Part shown: one piece after another, positions 16,860-26,201 of the stretch
Layout of the letters: the number at the start of each line of letters is the position of its first letter
Numbering within the stretch: the stretch's first letter is position 1
NCBI GenBank assembly: GCA_937927725.1
Contig: CALBSE010000069.1
Span: forward strand, 62,001-126,000
Length of the DNA: 64,000 nt
Direction of reading: 5' to 3'
From: an uncultured Actinomycetes bacterium
GTDB taxonomy: Bacteria > Actinomycetota > Acidimicrobiia > Acidimicrobiales > Acidimicrobilacustridaceae
Notes under the pieces: generated by a model
The model's input: the letters and a program-made list of their open reading frames with translations, nothing else
What the model was told of the DNA's origin: nothing
The model's database searches: none
Position numbers and translations under genes: made by a program

Positions 16860-19060
16860 TGTGCACCTCCCGGCACCATCTTCTTTTCGTCGACGAGGTC
16901 GGTAATCGCGAGGACACGATCGAGCTGCGCAACTTTGTCTTCGGTGAACGGACGAGTGAGACCAAGGTCATTGATCTCGTCTTTGCCGATGTTCTGTTCA
17001 CGCTCCTTCGCTTGAAGGAGTTTCTTCTCGTCTCGAGCATCTTGACGCCATGGCAACCAGCCAGCGACATCTCTACCGGTATAGAAGACTGCCCCTTCTG
17101 GGCGGTACGCCATCGCGACTGCAGCGATACCTGGACCAATGAGCGCAAGCTGCGTGAGCCAACTCGGGTTTCCGAAGAGTTCTGAAATAGCAGGGAACGA
17201 CGCGAGTCCGAGCACGCCCATGAATGCGGCGATTGGATACCGAACACCTTGAACGGCAAGCAACAGCACGATGGGCAAGCCGGCGAACATCGGGAACGAA
17301 TCGACTCGCAATGCACCGTTCTGCAATCCGAGCATGCACCCAGCGAAGCCAGCCATTGCTCCGGACAACATAAACACGGCCATTTTCGAGGTTGTGAGGT
17401 TCACGCCGATCGTTGCTGATGCGGCCGGAGAATCTGACATTGCGATCCAGCGACGGGCCCAACGGGTTCGACGCAGAAGCTCAAGCATCAGGAACAGAAG
17501 TGCAAACGTGATGACCAAGAACATCACGAACGCTTTTCTGTCGGTCGCTTCAGACGAAATTGAGAAACCCAAAATCTTGAGCGGCTTGTAGAGCACGCCG
17601 GAATTCGACGGATCAAGCAGGCGTGGATGTCGAACGATGACTTTGTCGGTGAACTCCGCAAAGGCCATCGTGGCCAACGCAAGGTAGAGACCCTTTAGTC
17701 GAAGCGCGGGCAGCGCGATTAGCAAGCCCAACGGCGCACAGACGAGCATGACCCACACGATGCCCATCGGGTTGCCATCTCCGCCTCCGAAGTGCACAAA
17801 CAGCAATGCACCGATGCCAGCGATGGCGAAGTTTGCGAACGACACCTGACCGGCCCAACCGATAAGCGGAATCAGCGAGATCATCACAAGGCCAAAGACC
17901 AGGAAGCCCGCGCCTCGACCCAACCAGATTGCAGATCGTTGCCCGAACGTTGTCCCGGTGAACCACGGAATCCAGCCGTTCGCCCATGCGCCAACGATGG
18001 CGACAATTGCGAATGCACCCAACAGTGCTTCCCACGGCTTCGTAAGTCGTTCGGTGCGCTTTGTGAGACGAATCTTTCCGGTGCTGAGACGAGCTTGCGG
18101 AAGGAACAACAACGCAATGAACAGAATCACGCAAGGGATTGCCTCGCTGGCGTAGCTGTAGTCCTTGCCGAACTGAAGGAACACTGCGGAGAACGCTGTC
18201 GCCAGACCGATGATGAGACCGCCAACAAAAGCCATCGGAATCGACTTCAACTGAGCAATGGCCGCGGCAGCTGCCGCAACGATGATGATGAGGGCCAAAT
18301 TCTCGACAACGAGTCCCGTTTCGGGAGCAATGAGGATGCCGGCGAGACCAGCGGTCATGCAGCCGAGCGACCACGAAGCGCCCGAAATAACCGAGGGCTT
18401 TGCGCCGACAAGACCAGCAAGGCTGCGGCTATCGACGACTGCTCGCATCGAGATTCCGAGGCGGGTCCGATAGAGCAACCAACGAAGCGCTACTGCAACG
18501 AGAAGCGCAACAACCACCGTGATGATGCGGTGCCAGGTTGCAGTGACTGAACCAATTTGCACACCCTTTGAACTCTCAAAGAAGTGCGGAACAGTACGGC
18601 TGGTTTTCGGCGACCAAATCGTAAGGGTGAGACCCATGATCGTGAGCATGAGGCCCACCGTCACCATGAGCTGCACGACAAGAGATGCATCGCGCAGTCG
18701 GCGCATGATCACGCGATCAAGCAAGATGCCGATCGCTGGCGCAACCACCAAAAGCGTGATTGCCATCGCCAACAAAAGCGGCACGTGATACTGGTGCGAT
18801 AGCTGCCAATACACGAACGCTAAGAAACAACCAATCGCAGCATGAGCGAAGTTGAAAATGCCGGTGGTGGCATAGGTGACGACAAGACCACCGGCGGTAA
18901 TGGCATAGATGCCACCAAGAGCGATACCAACGACAAGGAATGTCGAGATGTTCTTTGAGTCGAAGAACGAGGCTGAGCCCCAATTCTTGTTGACGATAAA
19001 GGCGAGAATGAGCGCCACCACGATTGCGGCGACCAGCCTTCCGTTCAACTTCCCCCGCAT
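16856..19060 (-). CDS. Fused LivH-LivM branched-chain-type ABC permease (operon 1)
   Basis: 734 aa from ATG at 19060, preceded by AGGGGA; an upstream in-frame start would add 24 residues without membrane character. The first half is LivH-like (GGIYAITAGGLVVTYATTGIFNFAHAAIG, around residue 50); the second is LivM-like (GWAGQVSFANFAIAGIGA, around 410, and LRLKGLYLALATMAFAEF). A hydrophobic linker joins them near residue 340. One chain thus supplies the whole translocation path. The C-terminal ~60 residues are charged and cytoplasmic. The family takes up amino acids, urea, short amides or aromatic and other carboxylates; nothing in the sequence fixes the substrate. Confidence 0.92.
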   Translation of the reverse strand: MRGKLNGRLVAAIVVALILAFIVNKNWGSASFFDSKNISTFLVVGIALGGIYAITAGGLVVTYATTGIFNFAHAAIGCFLAFVYWQLSHQYHVPLLLAMAITLLVVAPAIGILLDRVIMRRLRDASLVVQLMVTVGLMLTIMGLTLTIWSPKTSRTVPHFFESSKGVQIGSVTATWHRIITVVVALLVAVALRWLLYRTRLGISMRAVVDSRSLAGLVGAKPSVISGASWSLGCMTAGLAGILIAPETGLVVENLALIIIVAAAAAAIAQLKSIPMAFVGGLIIGLATAFSAVFLQFGKDYSYASEAIPCVILFIALLFLPQARLSTGKIRLTKRTERLTKPWEALLGAFAIVAIVGAWANGWIPWFTGTTFGQRSAIWLGRGAGFLVFGLVMISLIPLIGWAGQVSFANFAIAGIGALLFVHFGGGDGNPMGIVWVMLVCAPLGLLIALPALRLKGLYLALATMAFAEFTDKVIVRHPRLLDPSNSGVLYKPLKILGFSISSEATDRKAFVMFLVITFALLFLMLELLRRTRWARRWIAMSDSPAASATIGVNLTTSKMAVFMLSGAMAGFAGCMLGLQNGALRVDSFPMFAGLPIVLLLAVQGVRYPIAAFMGVLGLASFPAISELFGNPSWLTQLALIGPGIAAVAMAYRPEGAVFYTGRDVAGWLPWRQDARDEKKLLQAKEREQNIGKDEINDLGLTRPFTEDKVAQLDRVLAITDLVDEKKMVPGGAQ

Positions 19061-19162
19061 CGTTTCCCCTGTCTCACGAATCGAACTGCACTGAATCGAA
19101 CTGCCCTGCTTCGCATCGAGGCGCAACTTCACAAGCGCCCGATCGATGTCATGCGAACCGTC

Positions 19163-19191
19163 GAGGGGAGCGCCTGTGTGGCGCTCCCCTC
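19163..19191 (-). promoter_or_regulatory. Strong hairpin between binding protein and permease genes
   Basis: A perfect 12-bp stem (GAGGGGAGCGCC and its complement) with loop TGTGT begins 17 bases after the binding-protein stop. No T-run follows, so it is more likely a 3'-stabilising or attenuating hairpin that keeps binding-protein mRNA above permease mRNA than a full terminator. Confidence 0.65.
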
Positions 19192-19208
19192 AGGGTTTCA
19201 CATGGGTA

Positions 19209-20588
19209 TTACTTGACCTGCTTTGCGGCCTCTGCTGGGTCGATCTTCACTGTCGTGATATTCGACGGCTTGCAATCGAGCGTGCCTGCCTGCTTCGGGA
19301 AGACTCGTTCAAACTTGCCACCGTTGATCTGCATCACAACCATGCAGTCGGAGAAGACCTTCTGTCCGGTGCGCTTGCCGATCCATCCGTCAGCGTCGAA
19401 CGTGAGCGTCTTCATCTTGGCAAGAAGGTTGGGACGAGTAATTGCGTTTGCACCTTGCTCAGCAACAATCTCGTCGACCGCCTGCTTGAAGGCCATCGAT
19501 GCCTGCCATGCCTGAGCGCCGAAGGAATCGGGCTTGCCGCCACTGGCATCGATGTAGGTCTTAAGCGCCTCGTTTGAAGAGGCTTCTTCAAACGGGAGGT
19601 ACTGCATCCACACGTAGGTGCCGTCAACTGCGCTACCTGCATCGCGGAAGTTCTGCGTGTAACAGGCCAACGAGCAGCCCCACACGTTGACGCCGGTGAG
19701 TCCCTGTGCGGCGGCTTCCTTGCGCATCTTGACCATCGACACATCGTTTGATCCGTCGTAGAGGAAGTTGCCGTTGCCAGCCTTCAGCGCCTGCACGTAG
19801 GTCGTGAATGCCGACTGCTCAGACTTGCCGGACACCTTCATCTGGTCGGTAATCGTGATGCCATCAGCCTGCGCAGCAGCGATCTGATAGGTCGCTGATT
19901 GCACAGTGGTGGGGAGATCGCCCGGCACAAGCCAGACGCCCTTCAGGTTCGGCTGAACGGTCTTGTAGAAGTCAAGCTGACCTTTGAAGGCCTGAAGGTT
20001 GCGCTCGCCGGTGGGAACACCGTTTGAGCAGTCTTCGGCAACGGCCTGAATGATCCAGGCGTTCGGCGCGCACTGTTCGTGAACGTCATTCGCGAGTGCG
20101 GCGAAGTCGGGAATACCAACTGGCTGTCCGGCCTTATCGGCACAGTTCCCAAGATCGGTCGTGTCAGGGTTGAACAGCGAGTTGCCACCAACCATTGCAA
20201 GATCGTTCTTGCAGGCGTTGAGAATGCCATTCTTGGCTTCGGTGGGATCAAGCTTGGAATCCCACGTATCAACCTTGACCTGACGGCAACCAATACCGCC
20301 ATTTGCGTTCGCCCACTTTGCGAAGGCCTGAACCGCGTCGATGTTGGCCTGGAAAAGACCTGGCGCAAGTGGCGAGCCCGTGTCGGCCATGACTTCAATC
20401 GAAATCGTGTCGGCACTCACACCGATTTCGGTCGCCTGCAGCGCTTCTTTGGTACACGCCGCGTTGGCTTTCGAACCCGATTTTGACGTCGTGTCCGAAC
20501 TGCTGTCTGAGCCACTACGACCGCAGGCAACAGCAAGAATGCTGACGCTGAGAGCCGCAATGAGCACACCTGCTCTGAATCGCTTCAC
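19209..20588 (-). CDS. Liv-type substrate-binding lipoprotein (operon 1)
   Basis: 459 aa from GTG at 20588, chosen because GGGGGG stands 6 bases upstream and the protein then begins with a lipoprotein signal (VKRFRAGVLIAALSVSILAVAC, modified Cys22). A Ser/Thr/Lys linker of ~25 residues precedes a type I periplasmic-binding fold (IEVMADTGSPLAPG, NGGIGCRQVKVDTWDSK, MVGGNSLFN). Several cysteines suggest disulfides outside the membrane. It captures the substrate for the fused permease downstream. Fold class is clear; ligand unknown, with a carboxylate or amino-acid-like compound likely from the family. Confidence 0.9.
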   Translation of the reverse strand: MKRFRAGVLIAALSVSILAVACGRSGSDSSSDTTSKSGSKANAACTKEALQATEIGVSADTISIEVMADTGSPLAPGLFQANIDAVQAFAKWANANGGIGCRQVKVDTWDSKLDPTEAKNGILNACKNDLAMVGGNSLFNPDTTDLGNCADKAGQPVGIPDFAALANDVHEQCAPNAWIIQAVAEDCSNGVPTGERNLQAFKGQLDFYKTVQPNLKGVWLVPGDLPTTVQSATYQIAAAQADGITITDQMKVSGKSEQSAFTTYVQALKAGNGNFLYDGSNDVSMVKMRKEAAAQGLTGVNVWGCSLACYTQNFRDAGSAVDGTYVWMQYLPFEEASSNEALKTYIDASGGKPDSFGAQAWQASMAFKQAVDEIVAEQGANAITRPNLLAKMKTLTFDADGWIGKRTGQKVFSDCMVVMQINGGKFERVFPKQAGTLDCKPSNITTVKIDPAEAAKQVK

Positions 20589-20625
20589 TTGGTTCCCCCC
20601 TGGGAGTTGTTGAACTACGTCGCGA

Positions 20626-20631
20626 ACCATA
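20626..20631 (-). promoter_or_regulatory. Possible -10 TATGGT of Liv operon 1
   Basis: TATGGT on the minus strand lies 37 bases before the GTG start of the binding protein, giving a leader of about 30 bases with the GGGGGG ribosome-binding site. No clear -35 box. Confidence 0.3.
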
Positions 20632-20729
20632 ACCGAATTCACAAACCCGTGTGTGACGACTGGCACAGAGGGGAACCGACATCTTCCGGCCGCCGTTTCA
20701 CCAGAACGAAGCGACCCCAAAACGCAAAA

Positions 20730-20763
20730 GTGACCGACCGGTAACAACTCCCCGGTCGGTCAC
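20730..20763 (-). terminator. Terminator of SDR at 20777
   Basis: A perfect 12-bp stem (GTGACCGACCGG and complement) with a 10-base loop lies 13 bases after the SDR stop. On the minus strand it is followed by TTTTGCGTTTT. This is a convincing intrinsic terminator, separating the dehydrogenase genes from Liv operon 1. Confidence 0.85.
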
Positions 20764-20776
20764 ATTCGAAACACCT

Positions 20777-21523
20777 CTAGCAGGAGATGCCGCCGTCCAT
20801 CATGAGGGTTGCACCCGTGACATAACGAGCTTCATCCGAGCCCAAGTACGCATAAAAACTCGCCAATTCAGCGGGCTTTCCGACTTCGACGTTGTCACGC
20901 GACATCTTGCGCATGCGACCCCAGTCAGCATCCTTCGGTGGGACAAATGCTGAGTACATGTTCGTCTCAACCCCGCCGGGCGCAACTGCGCAAATGCGAA
21001 TCGGTACGTCGTATTCGGTGGCGAGGGCCCGGGTGAGCGCTGATACGCCACCCTTCGACGCGCAGTAGGCAGCGCTCCACGGTTGGCCCATCACAGCTGC
21101 AGTCGACGAGGTGTTGATGATGGCCCCATGTCCACGCTCAACCATTTGAGGCAGCACAGCACGGCACATGAAGTAGGTACCAGTGAGATTCACCGCGATC
21201 ATGCGTTCGAATTTGGCTGGGTCTCCATCGTGACTGTTATCGAAGCCACCAATACCGGCCACATTGCACAACACATCGACCTGGCCGAACGCGTTGGTCA
21301 CTTCTGCAACAACGGACTCGACGGTGTCCCAGTTACTGACATCACACGCGAGAGCGATTGCGTTCGCCCCGATTCCATTCGCAGTTTCTTGCGCATTCGC
21401 GAGATTGACATCGAGACATGCGACCTTTCCGCCTTCAGCACCAAAGCGCTCGGCGACACCGCGACCAATACCTGAACCGGCACCGGTGACGATGATGCCC
21501 TTGCCTACATACCGTTGTTCCAT
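20777..21523 (-). CDS. Short-chain dehydrogenase/reductase
   Basis: 248 aa classical SDR: TGAGSGIG (14-21), DVN acidic residue after beta-2 favouring NAD, NVAG, NTSS and YCASK, ending MMDGGISC. GGGGG lies 4 bases before the ATG. It sits 86 nt after the alcohol dehydrogenase gene and is closed by a strong terminator. In this setting it probably interconverts a hydroxyl and a ketone on an alicyclic or hydroxyacyl substrate; the substrate cannot be named. Confidence 0.88.
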   Translation of the reverse strand: MEQRYVGKGIIVTGAGSGIGRGVAERFGAEGGKVACLDVNLANAQETANGIGANAIALACDVSNWDTVESVVAEVTNAFGQVDVLCNVAGIGGFDNSHDGDPAKFERMIAVNLTGTYFMCRAVLPQMVERGHGAIINTSSTAAVMGQPWSAAYCASKGGVSALTRALATEYDVPIRICAVAPGGVETNMYSAFVPPKDADWGRMRKMSRDNVEVGKPAELASFYAYLGSDEARYVTGATLMMDGGISC

Positions 21524-21609
21524 TGCTCCCCCATTGTTGAGTTACTTGCGCGAGAAACCGTCACGACGTGCGTGCGGATTCAAGCATCGAATGTTTTCTG
21601 ACGACGGAT

Positions 21610-22716
21610 TCAGCCGATGGTGAGCACGCCACGGGCAACTGCACCCGAATGCATGTCGTGCACTGCGTCGTGGAAACCCTCGAGCGGGTAGGTGGCAGTT
21701 ACGAGTTCGTCGAGCATGAACTCTCCGCGACGATAGAGATCGATGATCTGCAACATGTCGCTATGCGGGCTGTAGGAACCAGCGCGGCAACCAATAACTG
21801 CACGCTCGTTTTGCGTGAAGCGTTGGTACGGAAGCGTGAAGGTTGCGTCGCCGCCGGGAGTGCCGATGATGACAACCGTGCCACCCCAGTCGAGCATCTC
21901 AAGAGCTTTCGACGTGACTGCAGGATGACCAACCACGTCGTAGACCCAGTCGACGCCACCGGCGTTGAACGGACCAGAAAGTTCGGTCTCGCTGTACGGA
22001 ACAAGACGGCGAACCTGTTCGACGATGTCTTCGTCGCGGCCGTTCAGGAAGTCGGTCGCACCGAACTGACGAGCAAGTGCTTCTTTTTCAGGTTCGGTAT
22101 CAATCGCGATGATGCGCGACGCGCGCTTCACACGCAGCGCCTGAATGGCGTTGAGGCCAACGCCGCCGCATCCGTACACAACTGCGGTCTGACCGATCTT
22201 GACGTCGGAGCGATACAGAACTGCGCCTGCACCAGTCATGACGCCACAGCCCACGAGACATGCCGAGGTGAAAGGAACGTCCTTCGGAATCTTCACGGCC
22301 TGGAAACCACGAACGACCGTGCGTTCGGTGAAGACCGATGCCGCAGCGAAGTTCCAGCACGCTTCACCATCAAGGGTGAACGGCTGCGCCATGTTGCCGA
22401 GGGTCTGACGGCAGCGAGTGGGCTTTCCCTGCGCACAGGCCTTGCAGACGCCACATGCGGCGAGCGTCGAAATGATGACGTGGTCGCCTTCGACGACATG
22501 GGTGACGCCGGTGCCGACCTTTTCAACAATGCCTGCACCCTCATGACCCAACACCGCGGGCGAGGGCCAGCCGAACGCGCCTGCAGCTGCAGTCACGTCG
22601 CTGTGGCATACGCCAGCAGCCATCACCTTGACGATGACTTCGCCAGCGCCAGGTTCACGAACTTCGAGTCCGTCAAGAACCTCAGCTTTGTCGCCAGTGA
22701 AAACGATGCCCTTCAT
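21610..22716 (-). CDS. Zinc-dependent alcohol dehydrogenase (MDR family)
   Basis: 368 aa from ATG at 22716 (GGGGG 5 bases upstream). Catalytic zinc ligands are visible in GVCHSD and GHEGAG; the four structural-zinc cysteines are in CGVCKACAQGKPTRC; the Rossmann motif is YGCGGVGLNAIQ, with Asp in IAIDTEPEK favouring NAD. It resembles long-chain, class III-like medium-chain dehydrogenases (AdhD/mycothiol-type group). Downstream of an aldehyde dehydrogenase gene on the same strand, it suggests alcohol to aldehyde to acid oxidation. Confidence 0.9.
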   Translation of the reverse strand: MKGIVFTGDKAEVLDGLEVREPGAGEVIVKVMAAGVCHSDVTAAAGAFGWPSPAVLGHEGAGIVEKVGTGVTHVVEGDHVIISTLAACGVCKACAQGKPTRCRQTLGNMAQPFTLDGEACWNFAAASVFTERTVVRGFQAVKIPKDVPFTSACLVGCGVMTGAGAVLYRSDVKIGQTAVVYGCGGVGLNAIQALRVKRASRIIAIDTEPEKEALARQFGATDFLNGRDEDIVEQVRRLVPYSETELSGPFNAGGVDWVYDVVGHPAVTSKALEMLDWGGTVVIIGTPGGDATFTLPYQRFTQNERAVIGCRAGSYSPHSDMLQIIDLYRRGEFMLDELVTATYPLEGFHDAVHDMHSGAVARGVLTIG

Positions 22717-22777
22717 GAATTCCCCCAGAGGTGAGTCAGTAAATGTTGTGGTGATCGAACAACGACTGCGATGGGAC

Positions 22778-24241
22778 TCAGCTGCCCCAGATAATTGACT
22801 GCCATTCGGTGTAGGCGTCGAGACCCCAGTTGCCGCCGTCGCGACCAATACCGGACATCTTGAAACCACCGAACGGTGTTTCGTGGTGGGTCTGCACGCT
22901 GTTGATTCCAACGCGACCCGAACGAATTTCCTTTGCAACTTCGTACGCAGCAGGAGTGTCAGCGCCAAAGACATAGGAGAACAAGCCGTAATCGCTGTCG
23001 TTCGCAATGGCGATGGCATCGTCAACCGTGTCGAATGGAACAACGACGACAACCGGGCCAAAGATTTCTTCGCGCACAGGAGTCATGGTGTTGTTGCAAC
23101 CAGCAAGAAGGGTTGGGCCAATGAAGTAGCCCTTGTCCGGTCCGGCGTTGCGACCATCGACAACCATCTCGGCGCCTTCAGAAAGACCGGCGTCGATCAT
23201 CGCCTGAATGCGACCAAGCTGAACAGCAGAAATAACCGGGCCAACCTGCGTTGCGGCGTCGAGCGGATCGCCAACCTTGAGCGCGCGTGCCGCACCCTCA
23301 AGACGCGTGACGAGTTCGTCGTAACGGCTGCGATGCACGATGACACGAGTCGGTGCGGTGCAGATCTGGCCTGAGTGAAACGCCCACACACTGGCGATAC
23401 CAGCGACCGCCTTTTCCATGTCGGCATCTTCGAGAACGATGCACGCACCCTTGCCGCCGAGTTCATGAAGTTGGCGCTTCATCGTGGGAGCACCTGCAGC
23501 AACAATCGATGCGCCAACTGCTGACGAACCGGTGAATGACACCATGTCGACATTGGGATCTGAAACAAGATTCACGCCAGCAGCAGGACCGCTGCCGGTG
23601 ACGATGTTGATAACGCCCTTCGGGAAACCAACATCTTCAAGAATCTTCGCAAGTTCAATAACGCACAACGGGTCCTGCGGAGCGGGCTTCATCACAACGG
23701 TGTTGCCAGTTGCGAGCGCCGGAGCGATCTTGCCGACCATTGACGTAGTCGGGAAGTTGTAAGGAGCGATACAGGCAACGACGCCAACGGGCACCTTGCG
23801 TGCATAACCAGCCATCAGCGCACCAGCAGCAAGTGGCGTTGTGCCGATCGGCTGCGGAGGAAGCGCGACGTTCTGGTCGTAGAGCGCGCCCTTTGCATAA
23901 CGATCGAATCGCGAAATCGCAACGGGAATCTGCATGAGCGAACCAACCGATGACGTTGCACCAGTTTCGCTAATGACGAGCGGAATCAACTCGGGCGTGC
24001 GCTTGGCGAGTTCCTTGCCGGCGGCAGCAAGAAGAGCGGAACGTTCTTCCGGCGTCGTGCGGCTCCATGCAGGAAGTGCTTCCTTCGCTGCTGCAGCGGC
24101 GCGTGCGACGTCTTCGGCCGAAGCCTCGGGAGCGCCGGTGACGACCTGCTCAGTTGCGGGGTTGATGATGTCGTATGTGCCATCGCCACCGGGGACCCAT
24201 TCGCCCCCGATGAGCTGGCGGTACTCGTTCATAGTTGCCAT
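22778..24241 (-). CDS. NAD(P)-dependent aldehyde dehydrogenase
   Basis: 487 aa from ATG at 24241. Catalytic Cys in SGQICTAPTRV, general-base Glu in HELGGKGACIVLE, cofactor loop FTGSSAVGASI and the C-terminal GGFKMSGIGRDGG are intact. It oxidises an aldehyde to the acid. There is no Shine-Dalgarno; a promoter with GTGACG, 17-base spacer and TAACGT ends 7 bases before the ATG, so the mRNA is probably leaderless. The alcohol dehydrogenase follows after 61 nt, fitting a two-step oxidation. Confidence 0.92.
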   Translation of the reverse strand: MATMNEYRQLIGGEWVPGGDGTYDIINPATEQVVTGAPEASAEDVARAAAAAKEALPAWSRTTPEERSALLAAAGKELAKRTPELIPLVISETGATSSVGSLMQIPVAISRFDRYAKGALYDQNVALPPQPIGTTPLAAGALMAGYARKVPVGVVACIAPYNFPTTSMVGKIAPALATGNTVVMKPAPQDPLCVIELAKILEDVGFPKGVINIVTGSGPAAGVNLVSDPNVDMVSFTGSSAVGASIVAAGAPTMKRQLHELGGKGACIVLEDADMEKAVAGIASVWAFHSGQICTAPTRVIVHRSRYDELVTRLEGAARALKVGDPLDAATQVGPVISAVQLGRIQAMIDAGLSEGAEMVVDGRNAGPDKGYFIGPTLLAGCNNTMTPVREEIFGPVVVVVPFDTVDDAIAIANDSDYGLFSYVFGADTPAAYEVAKEIRSGRVGINSVQTHHETPFGGFKMSGIGRDGGNWGLDAYTEWQSIIWGS

Positions 24242-24248
24242 GGGTCGC

Positions 24249-24277
24249 ACGTTAGGACAGCGCTCGCCCTCCGTCAC
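24249..24277 (-). promoter_or_regulatory. Leaderless promoter of aldehyde dehydrogenase
   Basis: Minus strand: GTGACG (24277-24272), 17-base spacer, TAACGT (24254-24249), 7 bases, ATG. This is the best complete example of the leaderless pattern in the window. Confidence 0.55.
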
Positions 24278-24298
24278 ACTGACTGCCCACTCCGACGG

Positions 24299-24326
24299 TG
24301 GACGCCCGCCGAGAGCCGTGTAATCT
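24299..24326 (+). promoter_or_regulatory. Possible promoter of amidohydrolase at 24378
   Basis: TGGACG (24299-24304) and TAATCT (24321-24326) are 16 bases apart on the plus strand. The -10 box overlaps the inverted repeat at 24324-24340, which would let a repressor block it. Confidence 0.4.
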
Positions 24327-24340
24327 GACGATCTGTCAGA
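24324..24340. promoter_or_regulatory. Operator candidate CTGAC-N5-GTCAG (site 1)
   Basis: TCTGACGATCTGTCAGA is a perfect 6-5-6 inverted repeat in the divergent region between the aldehyde dehydrogenase and the amidohydrolase. Half-sites and spacing are identical to those at 56997-57011. It overlaps a putative -10 box, as expected of a TetR-type repressor site. Confidence 0.6.
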
Positions 24341-24377
24341 AACGCCGCCGACGGGTGGCCGACGAGAGGTGGTCGCA

Positions 24378-26111
24378 GTGTCCGACGCAATGTACGACGA
24401 GGTCATCAAGGGCGGAACGGTCATCGATGGCACCGGTGCCCCGGCTCGCATCGCCGACATCGCTATTCGCGACGGAAAGATCGTGACGATCGGCCAGGTC
24501 GACGGCGACGCCACCATCGTCACCGATGCAACTGGTCGCATGGTCATGCCCGGCGTCATCGACGCTCACACCCATTACGACGCTCAACTTCTCTGGGATC
24601 CAGGCGCGTCACCGTCGGCCAACCACGGCGTCACCACCGTGATCGCGGGCAACTGCGGATTTACCCTCGCTCCCCTTCGCCCCACCACCGCTGAAGCAGA
24701 GTACCTGCAGGAGATGATGAGCCGCGTCGAAGGCATGCCCCTTCCTGCTCTCAAGACGATCAACTGGAACTGGGAAACCTTCGAGGAATACCTGAACCAA
24801 TTCGAGAATCGAATTTCGGTGAACGCTGGCTGGATGGCCGGACATTGCGCCATCCGCCGCTACGTCATGGGCCCCGACTCCGTTGGTGGCGAAGCAACCA
24901 CCGAACAAATTGATGCCATGGTCACGGAACTCCGCAAGGCCATCGAAGTCGGTGCACTGGGATGGTCGTTTACAACTTCGGGTAGCCACAGCGATGGCGA
25001 CGGACAACCGGTGCCAAGCCGGTGGGCATCGAAAGAAGAGATGCTCGCAATGGCCACCGAGGTCGGGAAGCACGAAGGCACCAGCCTCGAAGGCATCGTT
25101 CCCGGTTGTCTCGATCGTTTCGCTGATGACGAAATCGAACTGCTCGCAACATTGAGTGCTGCTGCACAGCGCGTCATGAACTGGAACGTGCTCACCATCG
25201 ACAGTCGCGAACCGGATCGCGTTGGCCGCCAGGTCGAGGCCTATGACCGCGCCAAGGAATTGGGCGGCCGCGTTGTTGCCCTCACCATGCCTGTACTCGT
25301 TCCCATGAACATGAACTTCGCAACCTTCTGCGGTATCTGGCTGCTTCCCACGTGGGAAGAAACACTTCGTTGCGAAATTCCAGAGCGCATCAAGCGTCTG
25401 CAAGATCCCGAGGTTCGCGCCAAGCTGCTTGCTGCCTCCCGTTCAGAAGAAGCGGGCGTTTACCGCCGTATTGCCGATTGGGAGGACTACGTCATCGGTG
25501 ACACGTTTTCACCGGAAAACGCTGGGCTTTCCAATCGCACCGTTTCCGACATCAGCGCCGAGCGCGGCACCGAACCATTCGACACGCTGCTCGACATCGT
25601 CATCGCCGACGAACTGCAAACCGTTCTTTGGCCCGCCCCGAAGGACAAGGATCCAGAGTCATGGCGCATGCGCGTCGAGGCATGGAACGACGAGCGCGTC
25701 ATGATCGGTGGTTCCGATGCAGGAGCGCACCTCGACCGTATGTGCGGTGCAACATTCCCGACACGCTTTTTGGGCGACATGATCAACGGTCGCAAGTTGA
25801 TCCCCATCGAACGCGCGGTGCAGCTCATTACCGAAAAGCCTGCACAACTGTTTGGTCTCGTCGATCGCGGCACTCTCGTTGAAGGCAGCAACGCCGACAT
25901 CGTCGTGTTTGATCCGGAAACGATTGGTTCCGAAAACGCGCACATGGTTGCCGACCTTCCCGGCGGCTGTTCACGACTCACCGCCGATTCGTACGGCATC
26001 GAACGTGTACTCGTGAACGGCCAAGCGGTCATCATCAACGGCCAGCCCACTGGCGCAACACCAGGAACTGTGCTCAAGAGCGGCAAAGACACCTACACCG
26101 TTCTGCCGTAG
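24378..26111 (+). CDS. N-acyl-D-amino-acid deacylase-like amidohydrolase
   Basis: 577 aa from GTG at 24378 (AGAGG 8 bases upstream); GTG at 24369 or ATG at 24390 are alternatives. The N-terminus YDEVIKGGTVIDGTG and GVIDAHTHYDAQ, with the DxHTH metal ligands, are typical of the D-aminoacylase branch of the amidohydrolase superfamily. GGSDAGAHLDRMCGA and a late VNGQAVI stretch match too. The family hydrolyses N-acyl amino acids or cyclic amides, but many actinobacterial members have unknown substrates. It is divergent from the aldehyde dehydrogenase and shares an operator type with the amidohydrolase at 55750. Confidence 0.85.
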   Translation: MSDAMYDEVIKGGTVIDGTGAPARIADIAIRDGKIVTIGQVDGDATIVTDATGRMVMPGVIDAHTHYDAQLLWDPGASPSANHGVTTVIAGNCGFTLAPLRPTTAEAEYLQEMMSRVEGMPLPALKTINWNWETFEEYLNQFENRISVNAGWMAGHCAIRRYVMGPDSVGGEATTEQIDAMVTELRKAIEVGALGWSFTTSGSHSDGDGQPVPSRWASKEEMLAMATEVGKHEGTSLEGIVPGCLDRFADDEIELLATLSAAAQRVMNWNVLTIDSREPDRVGRQVEAYDRAKELGGRVVALTMPVLVPMNMNFATFCGIWLLPTWEETLRCEIPERIKRLQDPEVRAKLLAASRSEEAGVYRRIADWEDYVIGDTFSPENAGLSNRTVSDISAERGTEPFDTLLDIVIADELQTVLWPAPKDKDPESWRMRVEAWNDERVMIGGSDAGAHLDRMCGATFPTRFLGDMINGRKLIPIERAVQLITEKPAQLFGLVDRGTLVEGSNADIVVFDPETIGSENAHMVADLPGGCSRLTADSYGIERVLVNGQAVIINGQPTGATPGTVLKSGKDTYTVLP

Positions 26112-26114
26112 TCC

Positions 26115-26149
26115 CGACGCAACCCAAGCGTCTCTTCATCTTTGCGTCG
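26115..26149 (+). terminator. Weak hairpin after amidohydrolase
   Basis: CGACGCAA and TTGCGTCG can pair around a 19-base loop just after the stop at 26111. There is no T-run, so termination is uncertain. Confidence 0.3.
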
Positions 26150-26201
26150 AGGCTGGTTACGAGACCACAGCAATCGCATCCGCGTGTGCAATTGTCTCGG
26201 A

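Noticed and set aside
17792..18550. 252-codon plus-strand open frame
   Set aside because: Antisense to the fused permease; rich in Arg/Asn/Cys, as expected from the complement of membrane-helix codons.
21568..22734. 388-codon plus-strand open frame
   Set aside because: Antisense to the zinc alcohol dehydrogenase, whose metal-ligand motifs are complete.
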